NCBI GenBank assembly: GCA_030686995.1
Contig: CM060693.1
Span: 114,771,728-114,835,727, forward strand
Length of the DNA: 64,000 nucleotides
Reading direction: 5' to 3'
From: Artemisia argyi
Taxonomy: Eukaryota; Streptophyta; Magnoliopsida; Asterales; Asteraceae
Position 1 is the first letter of the stretch, and each line of letters opens with the position of its first letter. The notes under the pieces were generated by a model that saw only the letters and a list, made by a program, of their open reading frames with translations, was not told the origin of the DNA and did no database searches. Positions 45,633 through 57,898 of this stretch are shown here, piece by piece. The position numbers and the translations under genes were made by a program.

Positions 45633-47035
45633 TGATACGTGGGAATCGTACCAGGCTTTACCTCTCAAGGGATCTTGAGAAGCTTACAACCCCCACCAGG
45701 CAGTATACCTGATCGTTGTAGTATAGTATAGTGACAAGTACCGGGGGATTAATCGTTCACCTAGGAATAGTGTCGCTAGGATTAGAAAACCTAAATACTA
45801 GTTCTAAAGGTGAGAGATGATTCTTTTTTGTATTTTTATATTTTTTAGAAAGCAAGTAAAAATCTCGGGTTTGAAGGATTTGAGCGGAATTAGTTGCTAG
45901 TCAACTAACCCAATACTAAAGATGCAATCAAAATAAAATACTAGAAATGAAAATAAACTAAATTGAACTAAAGTTGTGAGCAATAAGTGGAGAAAATGTG
46001 TTTACTTAGATTTCACTACTCCCTAGACATCTTTTATATGCTAATTACTTGTTATAGTTGCATGGATGACGGATTGTATTCCTTAATACCATTCATGGGG
46101 TAGCGCACTTAACTCCCCAATTCTATGAGCTCTTATCTCCTCCTATGCCATGCCCAGCACAACCATAGGGATTATAAACAGTGGCTCATGCATTAAATAC
46201 AACCAATAAAGACCTAGTGCCATCGGTTCATGTTTCCTAAGACGTTCAAGCATGTTACCATTTGGAGATCTGCCAGTTTTCTTAAGCCTAACATATAAAT
46301 CATTCATCCAAAACAATTATAAACAAGTAATCAACACATAATTAACATCTAGGTTTCATTAGATCCAAGCAAACACAAGATAGATCTAGCCTAACATGAT
46401 GAAATTAAGACAAGAACAAGATATAAACAACCAACACATAGACATATTGATTGAATTAAAAGAATACTTATCTCAATTACACATGAAAGGTATCAAGGGC
46501 TTAGAACCCTTGAAAAACCTGTAAAATTCGCACCAAGTTCGTACTTAGGGTTTCTCCAAAACTTCTCTTTTTTTAATGTGAAAATTAGAAAACTATATAT
46601 AGGAAATAGGGTCTGACGGCGTCAAGACCAATCTTGTGACGCCGTCACCTCGCCGCCAAAACTCTTCTCGGACTGCCTTGATCTACTTCTGACGCCGTCA
46701 TGTGTTATGCATTTCCAGGCCGTCATGCATTTTACTCTTGACGCCCTTTCTTGTGACGCCGTCAAATCTGTACTGGGTCGTCATGGAATTTACTCTTGAC
46801 ACCGTCAGGATGTTACTCTTGACGCCGTCACCTACTGTTCCCAGCAAGGAAAATTAAGACTTTGGCGTTTTCTTCACTTTTATGCTCCAAAACGTCCGAA
46901 TTGCTTCCTTTTCCAGATTTCACTCCCAAAGTACCTAAAATCACAAAAGGAATGATTTAGGGCAATATTTGATCAAATAAATTCAATTCCGGGCTTAAAT
47001 GACCCCCTAAAAGTGGTTCATTTTTCGCCTCATCA
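45633..47035 (-). repeat. element D 5' LTR
   Basis: Partner of 30467-31851. tRNA-Asp-like stretch at 45713-45742. TATA box 46593-46602. Confidence 0.92.
46593..46830 (-). promoter_or_regulatory. LTR promoter of D: TATA box plus TGACG palindrome array (right copy)
   Basis: Palindromes at 46614-46624, near 46637, 46690, 46755 and 46797 (degenerate), and 46820-46830, plus half-sites such as ggccgtcat. Same spacing as the left copy. Confidence 0.65.
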
Positions 47036-47040
47036 CTAAA

Positions 47041-49290
47041 CCATCAACTTATATTGACCAAAGAATGGTCAACAAAGTCAAAGAGCCTAGACCAATGCTT
47101 CCGGGTAATAAAGGGTATCACCAGGTCGTTAAGTCCCGACGAGGTGTGGATTGTGCTTTAGCGTACTTGTGATCGGGTGATTATTCACAGAAAAGGGTTG
47201 TGATAAGAATTATTTGGAAATTATTAACAAATATAGCTTAGGAAATCTACGTGATTGATTACGGGAATTGAGATTACAAAGATTTGAGCTAAAACCTAAA
47301 AACGTACGTTTTAATTAAAAACGTACGCAGACGAACGAAACAAAAAGTACAACTGATGGACGGAAAAAGGTTACAAGTGTAAAATTATTATTTTTACAAT
47401 CCTAATAAATAAAGAAAATTTTAAGAAAAAGAAAAACTATTTTTATACTATTTAATTATTTATTATTAATTAATTACTAATTATCTATTTATTAACTAAT
47501 TAAACTAATTAGAATTATTAAAAATACTAGAAAGACTTAGAAAATTAAGAAAAATTTTACAAATCTAATTAACCATCACAGGAATCCTAAAAAATTATAA
47601 AAAGTTGATTTTATGTATTTTTAAACTAATTTACTAATTACTAATTAATTTCTAATTAAACTAATTATATTAAGAAAAATAGAAAATGAACAGTATAAAT
47701 TCTAGAAAAATTTATAAAAATGTTTTAACTTACATAAAAGCTAGAAAAATTATAAAAACTAGGTTGTACTTTATAAAATCTAATTATGCTATTTAATTAC
47801 TTAATATTAATTACTAATTAATTAAACTAAAATTAATTCTAAAAACCACTAAAAGACAAAAGAAAAATCTGGAAAAATTTCTAAAATTATTTTAACCTAA
47901 AAGAGAATTAATAAAAATATAAAAATAATATATTGCTTATGAATAAGCTAAAAAGAAAATTAAAATGATAAATCATATTAAATAGAAGCTATCAATATAA
48001 TTAAAGTTGGTTTTTGGTGTTTTTTCTTTTTCTAAACTAATTATACACTAAAAACAAGCACTTTTTATGAAAACACTTTTGATGTAACCCAACAATAAGC
48101 ACTTGAGAGCTTATTGATCCACTCAGTTGACTTTTGTTGACTGTGGAGAGATTTAAGCTCAAATAGAAGAAGGTGGGGTCCACAATGGTGAAAATAGGTT
48201 CCTCTGAGTTGATTGATCAATATTAAGCAAGTTTCACACAGATAAGCACAGCAAATAAGCCACACAACAACAAATAAGCACTTGCTTATTGCTATTCTGA
48301 GACAGAATGGGACAGAGTTGGGGAGCAAATCCAGGTGGGGTCCACAGGTCTAATGGTCAAAACAATGGTCAATTTTCAAACAATGGTAGGAGGGGGTTGT
48401 AATGACCTAAGTATGAGGTGTGGGACCCACTGGGTTAACCACAAATGGCCACCAAAGATGGCTGGGTGAAATGGGTCTGCTGAAGCAGGGCATAAGCTTG
48501 CCCTGCAGCTGTCTTCCAAGGGCAATTTTGTCCACTTAAAAAAATCACAAAAATATAAAACTTGTGAAAATCACAAGTTCTACTGATAGATTCTACACAC
48601 AAGAATTTTCAAATCCCAAATCACAACACAAAAATCATGAAAATTCACCCAATTTTTGCAAAAATCTGAGATTGCACTTTTGACTTTTTTAGTAAAACTA
48701 GCAGTTTGAGTTTTGTGAGTTTTGGTGGATGATTATTGGTTAAGAAACTTATATTAAGCTATATTACAACTATACTAAGCTACATTTACTACTTGTTAAC
48801 TAATTTGAAAAGTTTGGTGTTCACAATTCCCTCACAGTTAACTGTGTGGGGGATTGAATGGAATTTTTGACTATTTAACAAACTAGACCACCTTTTTATT
48901 ACTTGTTTTCCTTAATTACACCTAAATGAGCATGTACTAAACAAAGACAACCCACAAAGATCACTGAGACTCAGTGATTTCCACAGAACCAAACACCCCT
49001 TTATAAAACTAATTTTTGGATTTTTGAGGTAAACAGAACCCAATGATGAGTGTAATGATTCTAACCAACTTTTGATCAATGAATAAGCTCAAACTTACAC
49101 AGAAGCACAGATTTAAGTCACAAATACTAAGGATAACTATAATTGCTAATTACGACAGTTAAATAAGGAATTTTAAGCAACAATTGATTTAAGTTAACAA
49201 GCTTAAATTTTTAAGCCAAATTACAACTTAGATGAACAGAACTAACCTAGAAACACAGAGATTATTGCTAAAAAGCATTTATATAATAAA
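47041..49290 (-). repeat. element C 5' LTR, middle piece
   Basis: Collinear with 19713-21974. Small differences include an 11-bp shorter AT block near 47640 and one base that breaks the palindrome conserved at 21513-21534. Ends at ataaa (49286-49290), the E target duplication. Confidence 0.92.
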
Positions 49291-52200
49291 CGTTAGCATT
49301 AAAAGTGACGATCATTATTGAGTCGACAAGTATTGTAATAGTTAAGAATATTGGGCTATGGACTTGGTATTTATTTAGTATATCATGTAAGCCTTTATTA
49401 GAATATGTAAACCAAGCCCATTAGACAAAGCCCATGGAAAGCCTTTTAGGGCATTATGTAAGTTACTATATAAACACCTCAAAGGCTCATTTGAGGTGTG
49501 TGCTTGTGTGTGTAAGTGTGTGTGTTTTCTCTTGAATAAAAGCTCTCATTTCCATCTCTCTCTCTCAATACACGAATTACATATATATACATCAAGTCAC
49601 CATCTTTCCATCTTTCTTCTTCTAATCTTCTATATTTGTGATAAAGTTGTGATATCTAATGTAACAATTCGCATTTTCAGGATAATAACTATTCCCGGGA
49701 AATTTCACTATTCACTTTTACTATTCATTTTTCCCGAAAATTTTCCCGAAATTTGATTTTTATTTCTTGGGCTCAAGTGATAAATCATTTCCATGGCAAA
49801 TTAAAAGTTTGACATTCATAAGCTCATTTTCGTGAAAGCTATTAAGGAATTACACGGGATTACACGTTTTAGGGTAAAACGTCATTCAGAAATTCTACGC
49901 ACAACGAAATTCGGTCGCGTTAATTTTCCCCGTATCAGAAAAATGTTTGACACACTCATGATTTATTTGAGAATAAATCATGACTGAGAAAAACATGACC
50001 AAAATAAGCCTCGGCCGTGAAAAACTGGAAATTTCAGTTTTTAAGCGTTTTTACTCAGCCGTAACCTTAGCCTATACCTGCACCGCATTTCTAAGACTAT
50101 TTGAGTTTTCAACTTATTAGAAAAAGTCAACATATTTTTCCCTCCTCCATTGACCAAAAATCATTCCTTGATTTTATAAGTCATTCATTGATTTTTAGGC
50201 TTACGGTTTGATGTCTAAAAGACATTTAATACCAACCGACACTAGACTGAGCCCAGTCTAGACATTATAAGTCATTTTAAATCATTTATAACCTATTAGA
50301 AAAGTAATATTTTACTTTTCTCAATTTTACGCAATATTCGTACATTTTACGTATTACGCGTTTTAGACCCGTGTTTCCAGTTTTTAGCAGGGTTTTACCA
50401 CCCAAATGGAACCTACCACTCATTTTATATTTTATTATGGAGTATTTTGACAAGTTTAATCATTCCTCCAAGTTTCGTATTTTTACGATACCCGGTTTTA
50501 CGTTTTGTGACGTAACAACTTACGGTTTGCATTTTACGGAGTCAAAACATACTAGATATCTTGGATAATATCATCACAAGTCAAACCTTGCTCCCCAAGA
50601 TATACAAACCGACTTAGGGGGGGGGGGGGAATTCAGCCCATAGGTGGCTTGATCTCATGCTAGGAGGCTTAGATTGATTCCATGTGTTATACTTGGTCTC
50701 CAAGTGTTGACTAGTCAAGCTTGTAACCTCCTCAAGACCTTATTTAATCTTTCTCTTCCTCTCCTTGGCCATACCAACGACCCAAAACAACCTTAACTTA
50801 CCATTTTGATCATTGATCTTGCTCATTCAATCCATCACAAGTTCAAGTCATAATTCCTAGTTGATCCTTAACACCTTTCAACCATAAAACTCTATAAAAT
50901 CACCACAAAAACTCATCAAATTTCCAAGTGTTCTTAGTGAAGATTTTTACTAAGGCTTGTTTTTGTGATAGATTAGTGTTTATCAAGGAATTATAAGATA
51001 GGGTTTTTGATATGGAAGCATGGCTATGGTTGGAACGGTTTTTGGAAGATTAAGTAGTGGTTCTTGGTCTTGATCTTGGTTCTAGTTAGTTTCTTCACAA
51101 GTTGTAAGCAAACCCTAACTTGCTTCTTGTTAAATAATCATGTTCATGTTATTTACCTATTATTCATGCTATATTATGTCTTGTATGCATGTCCATGATG
51201 TATAAAAATGAACAAAACAAGTTATTGTAATTGATTGTTAAGACAAGTTACTAAAACAAGTAAACTAGTGACTTTCTTGGTAAGACCTGATCAAAATGGT
51301 AAAGATATGATGTTGGATCATTACATATTACAGTATAGGACTTAACAAGGAAACCATAGCAATTTGAACCACCTAAAACGAGTATACGAGTCAAAAGTTA
51401 CGCCCATTTGAAGTTACCAAAACTTTGCGGCAAACTGCCAAATACCATTCTGATCAAATTTGGGTTTTGAAAGTCCCACTTCTGGTCCGATTCATCAAAA
51501 AGTTAAAACACGAAAGTTGTCCGGAACGACGTTTTCGTTCAGGAACAAAGAAGCTCGAGACCTAAAAACACTTTCCGAGTGATAAAATTCTTCAAATTCT
51601 AAACAGCCCATTTTTAGGCGAAAGTCACAAGATTATGGTTATACTTTGAAAGGAACAAGAGGTCTTATGACCTATAATCAAGACCACAACCATGGCTAGA
51701 GCCAAGGTTGTGTCTCATGACCTTGAAACAAGGACCAAAGGTCATGGCTAGGCCATGACGAAATGACCATACCAACTTACATAGGCGTAAACATGAAACA
51801 AAGAGTTGACGAGAACTTGAACAAGCAATTTGAATCTACTTCACTTAAAAAGGAACCATGAGATATTACAAAGAGAAAATGGTCATACAAGACTTATGAA
51901 ACTACCCCTAATAACAATCTTCATGTACAAATAAACTTTCCTAAGTTTATTCAAGTATCGGACATGTAACTTTTCGGATCAAAACTTATATCTATATATT
52001 TCATCAACTACTACAATAGTAGGGAGCCTTATGTGAGGAGTTCATTATGTAAGCCGTCGAGTTGAGTTGTGGATTTACGAGTTAAAGTGTCCTGGCTCCT
52101 CGAACGCTTACTAACATGACTTCTGAATTATGTCGGCCCGAACGGTAGTAAACGATATACAAGACATACATGTTTCATGAATCATTTCTTTCAACGACTT

Positions 52201-53176
52201 ACATTATACATCATACCACATCATGGACTAAGTGCAAGACATACATATATTGGCATATTTATGTTTCCTTAGACATTATTCCAAACCTAAGTTGCAACAA
52301 TTATTCTAGGTTGCTCGTAGAAGTTCTTACGGCATATCCATCATTCTCATTATACATCATCCAACTCAAGGTGAGTTCATAGCCCCACTTTCGATTACTT
52401 AATTGTTTTACAAACCCTTGGGGGGAATACATGCTATTTATAACCGAGCACAATGTCTTTAAATTGTATGCTTACCTGATTGTTTTATTATCACTAAGTA
52501 CCATCCTTGCTAAACCGAGATCCTTTATTATGAACCATTTAATCACTAGTATTAGTGAGCGCGAATATTGTGAATAGGCCTATTGGGATTGACGAATCCC
52601 ATTTGTATTGACTAAGTTCAAACAAATGCATTAATATTTGAGATTTAGGTATGTTAGTAACATACCTACCGGGATAAAACCTCCGATTGATATTGGTACA
52701 CGTTAACGTTATGGTGTCATAAGCTTAGTGTATAATACATGTTCCGGGCGTATAATAACGTAGCCTACCTGTTTTGTTTTCCAAACATTGGTGTGAGCCT
52801 ATAACTCACACTACCAACATATTGTGTTCAAATGATTTAACAAACTCTATGAATATCACTCAACCTTTGTGTTGACCTCTCAAGCATGTATTTCAGGTTC
52901 ATGACGATCAAGGATGGCACGGAAGGACACGGATACTCAAGAGGGCTATAAATTTTATTATCATTCAAAACTCATTTATTATACATTGTAAACATGGAAC
53001 CAATTGGGACCTCATTTTGTAATCTCTGATATTTATATAAATTGAATGATAAACCTTTTCAAAACGACTCAATTGGAGTTCGTTTTCTATCATTGTGACT
53101 ATTGTGCCGTCGAGTAACACCCAGTTTGAATTCCGCTGCATCCATGAATTGGGGGTGTTACATCTAAGGTCCTACA
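49291..53176 (+). repeat. element E 5' LTR, interrupted by a solo LTR
   Basis: 49291-49659 plus 53168-53176, 378 bp together; matches 59461-59839 (379 bp). First base is C where the other copy has T. TATA box tatataaa 49467-49474, followed by a GT-rich microsatellite (49494-49526). Ends ggtcctaca. Confidence 0.85.
49660..53162 (+). mobile_element. solo LTR of the H family inside E
   Basis: 3,503 bp from TGTAACAATTCG to GGGGGTGTTACA, in the opposite orientation to H, flanked by TSD TCTAA (49655-49659, 53163-53167). Collinear with H's LTR in reverse but clearly diverged. The foldback at 50242-50261 and the stem-loop cluster near 51655-51760 are conserved. A 13-base G run lies at 50617-50629 where H has C6. 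Confidence 0.9.
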
Positions 53177-53178
53177 AG

Positions 53179-53190
53179 TGGTATCAATCA
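53179..53190 (+). promoter_or_regulatory. element E primer binding site, weak
   Basis: tggtatcaatca two bases after the LTR end, as in F; only the first eight bases match the initiator-Met site. Confidence 0.55.
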
Positions 53191-53711
53191 CCTAACAATG
53201 ATCTAGGAGGGTTGAGGGGTTGTTTGTTTCGTATTTTTTAAGCTTTATTCTCGTTTTTTTTTTTCTCAAAAAATCATTACTTTTCTTGTTTGTTTTGTGT
53301 TTTTAACACTTTTTTGATTACAAACTAGTGTTATAAACCTTTCCCAACAAGAAAGTTTTAATCTTTTTGAACATTTCTAGCTTAAAAATTCGAATTTGGT
53401 TTTGTACTTGTTTTCGAGATCTAAAAAAAAAAAGTTTTTATAAAAACCATCAAGTTTGCAACTTTCTTCAAGTTTTGGTGTTTTTATAACTAGAAGTACA
53501 AGAATCTTGGAATACAAACTTCATTTGGGTGTGCTTTTTGCAAATTCAAAATTCTAGAAATTTTTCTAAATCACAAAGTTTCTAAATCTCTAAAGTTTCG
53601 AGAACACACTTGGTCCCGTTGCTTACTCGGTGTTTCCCTTGCTTGTATAAGTGAGAAAACACTTCGACTCGTGGTATACTCTCTAAATTGTATAATTTAG
53701 AAAGTTTTGGG

Positions 53712-53968
53712 TGATAATTTTATCTGAAACGTATTCTAGATAATTTTATCTAAAACACATTCTAGATAATTTTATCTAAAACGTATTCTAGATAATTTTA
53801 TCTAAAACACATTCTAGATAATTTTATCTAAAACGTATTCTAGATAATTTTATCTAAAACACATTCTAGATAATTTTATCTAAAACGCATTCTAGATAAT
53901 TTTATCTAAAACGCATTCTAGATAATTTTATCGAGAACAATTCTAGATAATTTTATCGAGAACACTTT
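53712..53968 (+). repeat. 26-bp tandem array in the leader of E
   Basis: About ten units of attctagataattttatctaaaac plus a final gt, ac or gc. Units 2-6 alternate ac and gt endings, giving a 52-bp higher order. Each unit contains tagataa-tt-ttatcta, a 7-bp inverted repeat. It lies about 90 bases upstream of the gag ATG. Confidence 0.9.
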
Positions 53969-54057
53969 TCGAGAATTTTCCTGGTGACAAAGTTTCGAGA
54001 ATTTTTCTGGTGTCAAAGTTTCGAGAATAACCTTCACCAAACTCAACTCCTATTTCG

Positions 54058-57000
54058 TTGGAACGATCCAAGATCAACTTTATCACACATCAGAACCTAA
54101 TGGAAACAGAAATGCAAATGAAGGAGAGAGATTTTAAGAAAAAGTTTACAGTGTTCAAGTCACAGGTTGCGAAGGTTATCAACATATTTGGATATGAGTC
54201 AAGGTTCGACCAAGCATTTGAATACTACGTCAGAGACCGATTTCATTATTTCAAAGAAAAACTCAATCAAAACCTGAATCAACTGGATAAGCTACTTAAT
54301 GAAGAAGAACTTCATACACGTGACTGCAGAGAAGCTCTTATAGTGATCCAAACTCAATTTCAGAGTATCTTTAACCCTTGGATAATGAACCAGTCAGAGT
54401 TTATCGATGCATTTTACCAACAATTTAGGGTAAGCTATTCGACATTCAGAACTCAATGCATAAATGACATGGGGGAACTCGAAAAGATACTTGATGCTGA
54501 AGAAACTGAGTTAAATGAAATTGCGAAGCTGAAACGGGAAAGAGAGCAGATTGAAAAAGATATGCAGTTTAAAGAAAGAGAGCAGATTGAAAAAGATATG
54601 CAGTTTAAAGAAAGAGAGCTAATTGAAAGAAAGAAGCAGTTAAAGGAAACAGAGGTGATTGAAAAAGAGACAGAGAACGATGTTCAAACAGCAGAGGAAA
54701 CAGTCAATGAGGGTGATGCATCAGATGTTAGTGTGGTTTTCACGGAAAGTGATTCATCTTCAGAACAGCAGGTTGAAAACAACAGTCCTAGCTATGATTC
54801 GGATGCTGATGGTACACAAAGGAATGAAGCAGTTTGGGATACTGAGGATGATCACATCAGACCCTCATCAGACACAGAGATATTCACTAAGGTACAACAT
54901 TCAAACAATAATGGTGTTGTGTTTGATAATGTGTTTGCTCATAATCAGACACATCCTGAGCATTCTGAGTCTATTAGTGATACATATGTAGTGGAACAAA
55001 ATGATAGTAATATCACTTTTGTTACTCCAGATATGGATCCTAATAGAGGTGAGCCTGCCCAGGATGGATCTTCTTATGAACAAGATCGTGCCTTATTTGC
55101 TTCTTTAATCGATAATTTCAAACATGAACTTGAAAAGTGCAATGAGGACAATCGCAAAGCTAAGCAAGCGAATGTCTTATTGCAAAAGAGCTTGAGAGAT
55201 TTAAAGAAATGGAAAAAGGTTTTCAAAATGTAACTAAAAGAAAAGCTGAACTTGAATTCGAAAACTCAAACCTTAAATCTCAAGCTCAGAAGTTTGAAAT
55301 GAATGGAGAGTCTGTCAAACCACTTTTAAAAAGAAATGAAGAACTTGAAGTTGGTTATAGAGAAGCTGTTCTTCGTGAAAAACGTTCCATTCAAAATCTG
55401 GATGCTCAAATGTTTCTTAACAACAGAAAGGTTCAAACACTTGTAAAAGAGAACAGTGATTTAAAAAGTGAAAATTCCAGGCTTAAGACAACCACTTCAA
55501 ATTTTGAGATTGTTAATACAAAACTTGAGAATGAAAATCAAGAATTTTTTAAACGAACAAACGATCTTGAAAACAAACTTCGAAAATTGGGACAAACTTC
55601 TCAGACAATCAACATGCTGCCTACTAAAGATGAGGAAGTTTCTAAACAAACATCTGGAATTGGTTTTGAAAATAGTGCTCAGTTGGAAAATGGAAAACCG
55701 TGTTTTTTAAACAAAGTGAAAAAGTTGACACCTATTTTGTACAACGCTGAAGATATGGGAAAAGAATTGTCAGATGATCTTTTGTTTGAGTCTCAAGATA
55801 TTTTAAAATCTGAAGAGGAAAAATGTTTGAAAGTAAAACAAACAAAAACCCTCTCTCGTACCACGGCTTTGTGTATGGTTGTACACAATTGACAGATTTT
55901 CCAAAAGCACCTTTCAAAAGAAAAGACACAAATGTGAAAAGATTTTTCAAAGAAGCTCAACTTGCTACTTATGATGCTACGTTATGGGAAAATAGAGCAA
56001 GGAAACAATTTTGTAGTCTTAAACATCACATTGAGCATACGTTAAAGGCCATTTGGTTTAAGCAAGTAGACATCGATACCAGCGTTTTCTCCAATCCTCT
56101 GTCATCAGATGTACGCCTTAACATTGAAGTCAAAAAGATTTTGAAAGATGAGATTGAACCTCATGTGAAAAATCTCAACTTAAGTTTTGAGTACTTTGAA
56201 AAACATCTTGTCACTGAAATGAGAGAAGATTTAAAGTATGTTCATTCTCTTGAAGACGAATTTGATGAAAAATGCTTAATACTTGACATTCAAAAGGATT
56301 TTTTCACAAATCAAATAGAGTCGTTCAAGTCAGCATCTGTCAACCATGAGTATGAGAATGTGAATTCTGAACAAACATCTTCTTTGAAATCTGAAAATCT
56401 TTGTCTCAAAAATAAAATCACCGAACTTTCAAAAGAAGCAGCTGATGTCAAAGAAGAATTGTCAAAAAGAACAGCTCAGTTTGAGAAACATCTTGCAAAA
56501 CTCGAAGCACAAAGTATCTCTTTCCAACTTAAACTGCAAGAGAACAATGAGAAAAAGTTTTCGGAAAACTCTTCGACATCGGTGTTTAAAGGAAAAGAAA
56601 AGATTTTTGAAGAAAACTGTGATGATACGAAAATCAAGTTTGATCTTGATGAACTTGATACTAAAAATCTTGAATTGGAACATGCTGTGGCATCATTACA
56701 AAAAGAAAATGAACATTTGAAACAAACTTACAAAAACTTGTTTGATTCAATCAAGCCGTCAAGAGTTCAGAATCAAACTTCAAACAAATCTGACTCTCAG
56801 ACCACACCAAATCATCTTTTTGAAAAAGAAAAGTCTGTGCTTCAAAAGAAAATTGCTGAATTGGAAAAAACGATTGCACAACAAACCAAGGATTTTGGTG
56901 ATGCCAAAAATAATTTTTCAATCGAAACCGACAAATATGAAAAATATTTTGCACATCTTGAAAATCAAAATGCTTCTTTGCAAGAAAAAATGGCATCATC

Positions 57001-57898
57001 AGATCATCTTTCTCTTCAAAAAGAATACAATGATTTGAGAACGTCATACAATGCCTTAAAAGCAAAGTTTGATGTTTTTAACCGGTCAAAAGGAAAATCT
57101 CAAGTTTCAAACGAGTCTAAACCACAAGTAAGTGTTTTAGAAAAGGTTTACACGGGTGAATCTTCAAAACCATTTTCTAAAAGGGTTTCTCAATTTACCA
57201 CCTATTCTTTGTAAAAAGGAAGGAAGTTTTCAAAGAGACCAAATTTTTCTGAAACATTTACTCCTCAAAAGGTTTCAAATGCAAGTGCTCATAAAGTAAA
57301 GAATCAAGGTTTTAAAACTCCATACTCTTGTTTTACTCCGGTAAAGCCAGTGTGGAAACCAAAGCAAAGCCGTTCAAAACATTTGACATATTCATACTCG
57401 GAAATGCTTCCGCTACAACAGAGGAATGGCTATGCTTGGAAAAATCCTAATTCTGGAAGGTTTCCATTCATCTCAAAAATGAATTTTCGAAACGAAACAC
57501 CGAGTTTCAATAATGGATGGAAAACTTCTTCTTCAAGTTTTAAAACTCCAAGAGAGACACCGAGTTTCTCAAACAACTTTCAAAAGCAAAAGAGTTTTAA
57601 ATCACCGTTGATTCCACGAGCTTTATTTCAAAATGAAACACCGGTTTTCAGTTCTCGTTGGAATTCAACTTCTATGTCTCGGATTGACACAACTTTCAAA
57701 TGGATTTCAAAATATGGTAACCCAGTTGGCACCGTGCTTAAATGGGTTCCAAAAGTTGTCTTAGTAGAAATGGTAACCCACTCTTTAACTAGCCACGTAA
57801 GCGTGTCTCGAAAAGGATTTGTCTTAGTAGAAATGTACCGTTTCGAGAAACTTTATGTGGATATGACCAGGCCGGGTAATAACTTCAAGCTAGTCTAA
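54058..57898 (+). pseudogene. element E coiled-coil gag, broken in three frames
   Basis: ATG at 54058. Frame 1 (54058 to about 55205) has an ordered N-terminus (FGYESRFDQAFEYYVRDRFHYF), then repeated EQIEKDMQFKER units and an acidic stretch. A one-base loss in an A run moves translation to frame 3 (EMEKGFQNVTKRKAELEFEN, to about 55825). A second shift enters frame 2 (55823-57898): coiled coil with LKQTYKNLFDSIKP at about residue 305, then TAA at 57212 and, still in frame, a basic tail (SRSKHLTYSYSEML, FKWISKYGNPVGTVLKWVPK). The LKTTYKNLFDSI-type motif and WVPK tail recall the Gag of Copia elements common in Anthemideae. It lacks pol, and nothing in E would supply protease or RT. Confidence 0.75.

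Larger units (their letters stand above)
30467..47035 (-). mobile_element. element D: non-autonomous Gypsy (Athila-like) retrotransposon, hosting H
   Basis: TSD CTAAA (30462-30466, 47036-47040). LTRs 30467-31851 (1,385 bp) and 45633-47035 (1,403 bp); the difference is one 18-bp direct-repeat slip near 31545/46715. About 7.6 kb without H. It keeps a broken gag and a retropepsin-like end but no RT, RNase H or integrase. The LTR start TGATACGTGGG, U5 tRNA-Asp-like stretch, TGACG array, 3' stem-loops and post-gag hairpins parallel element A. Confidence 0.92.

Noticed and set aside
53712..53968. CRISPR array
   Set aside because: The units are contiguous with no unique spacers, and the DNA is plant nuclear.
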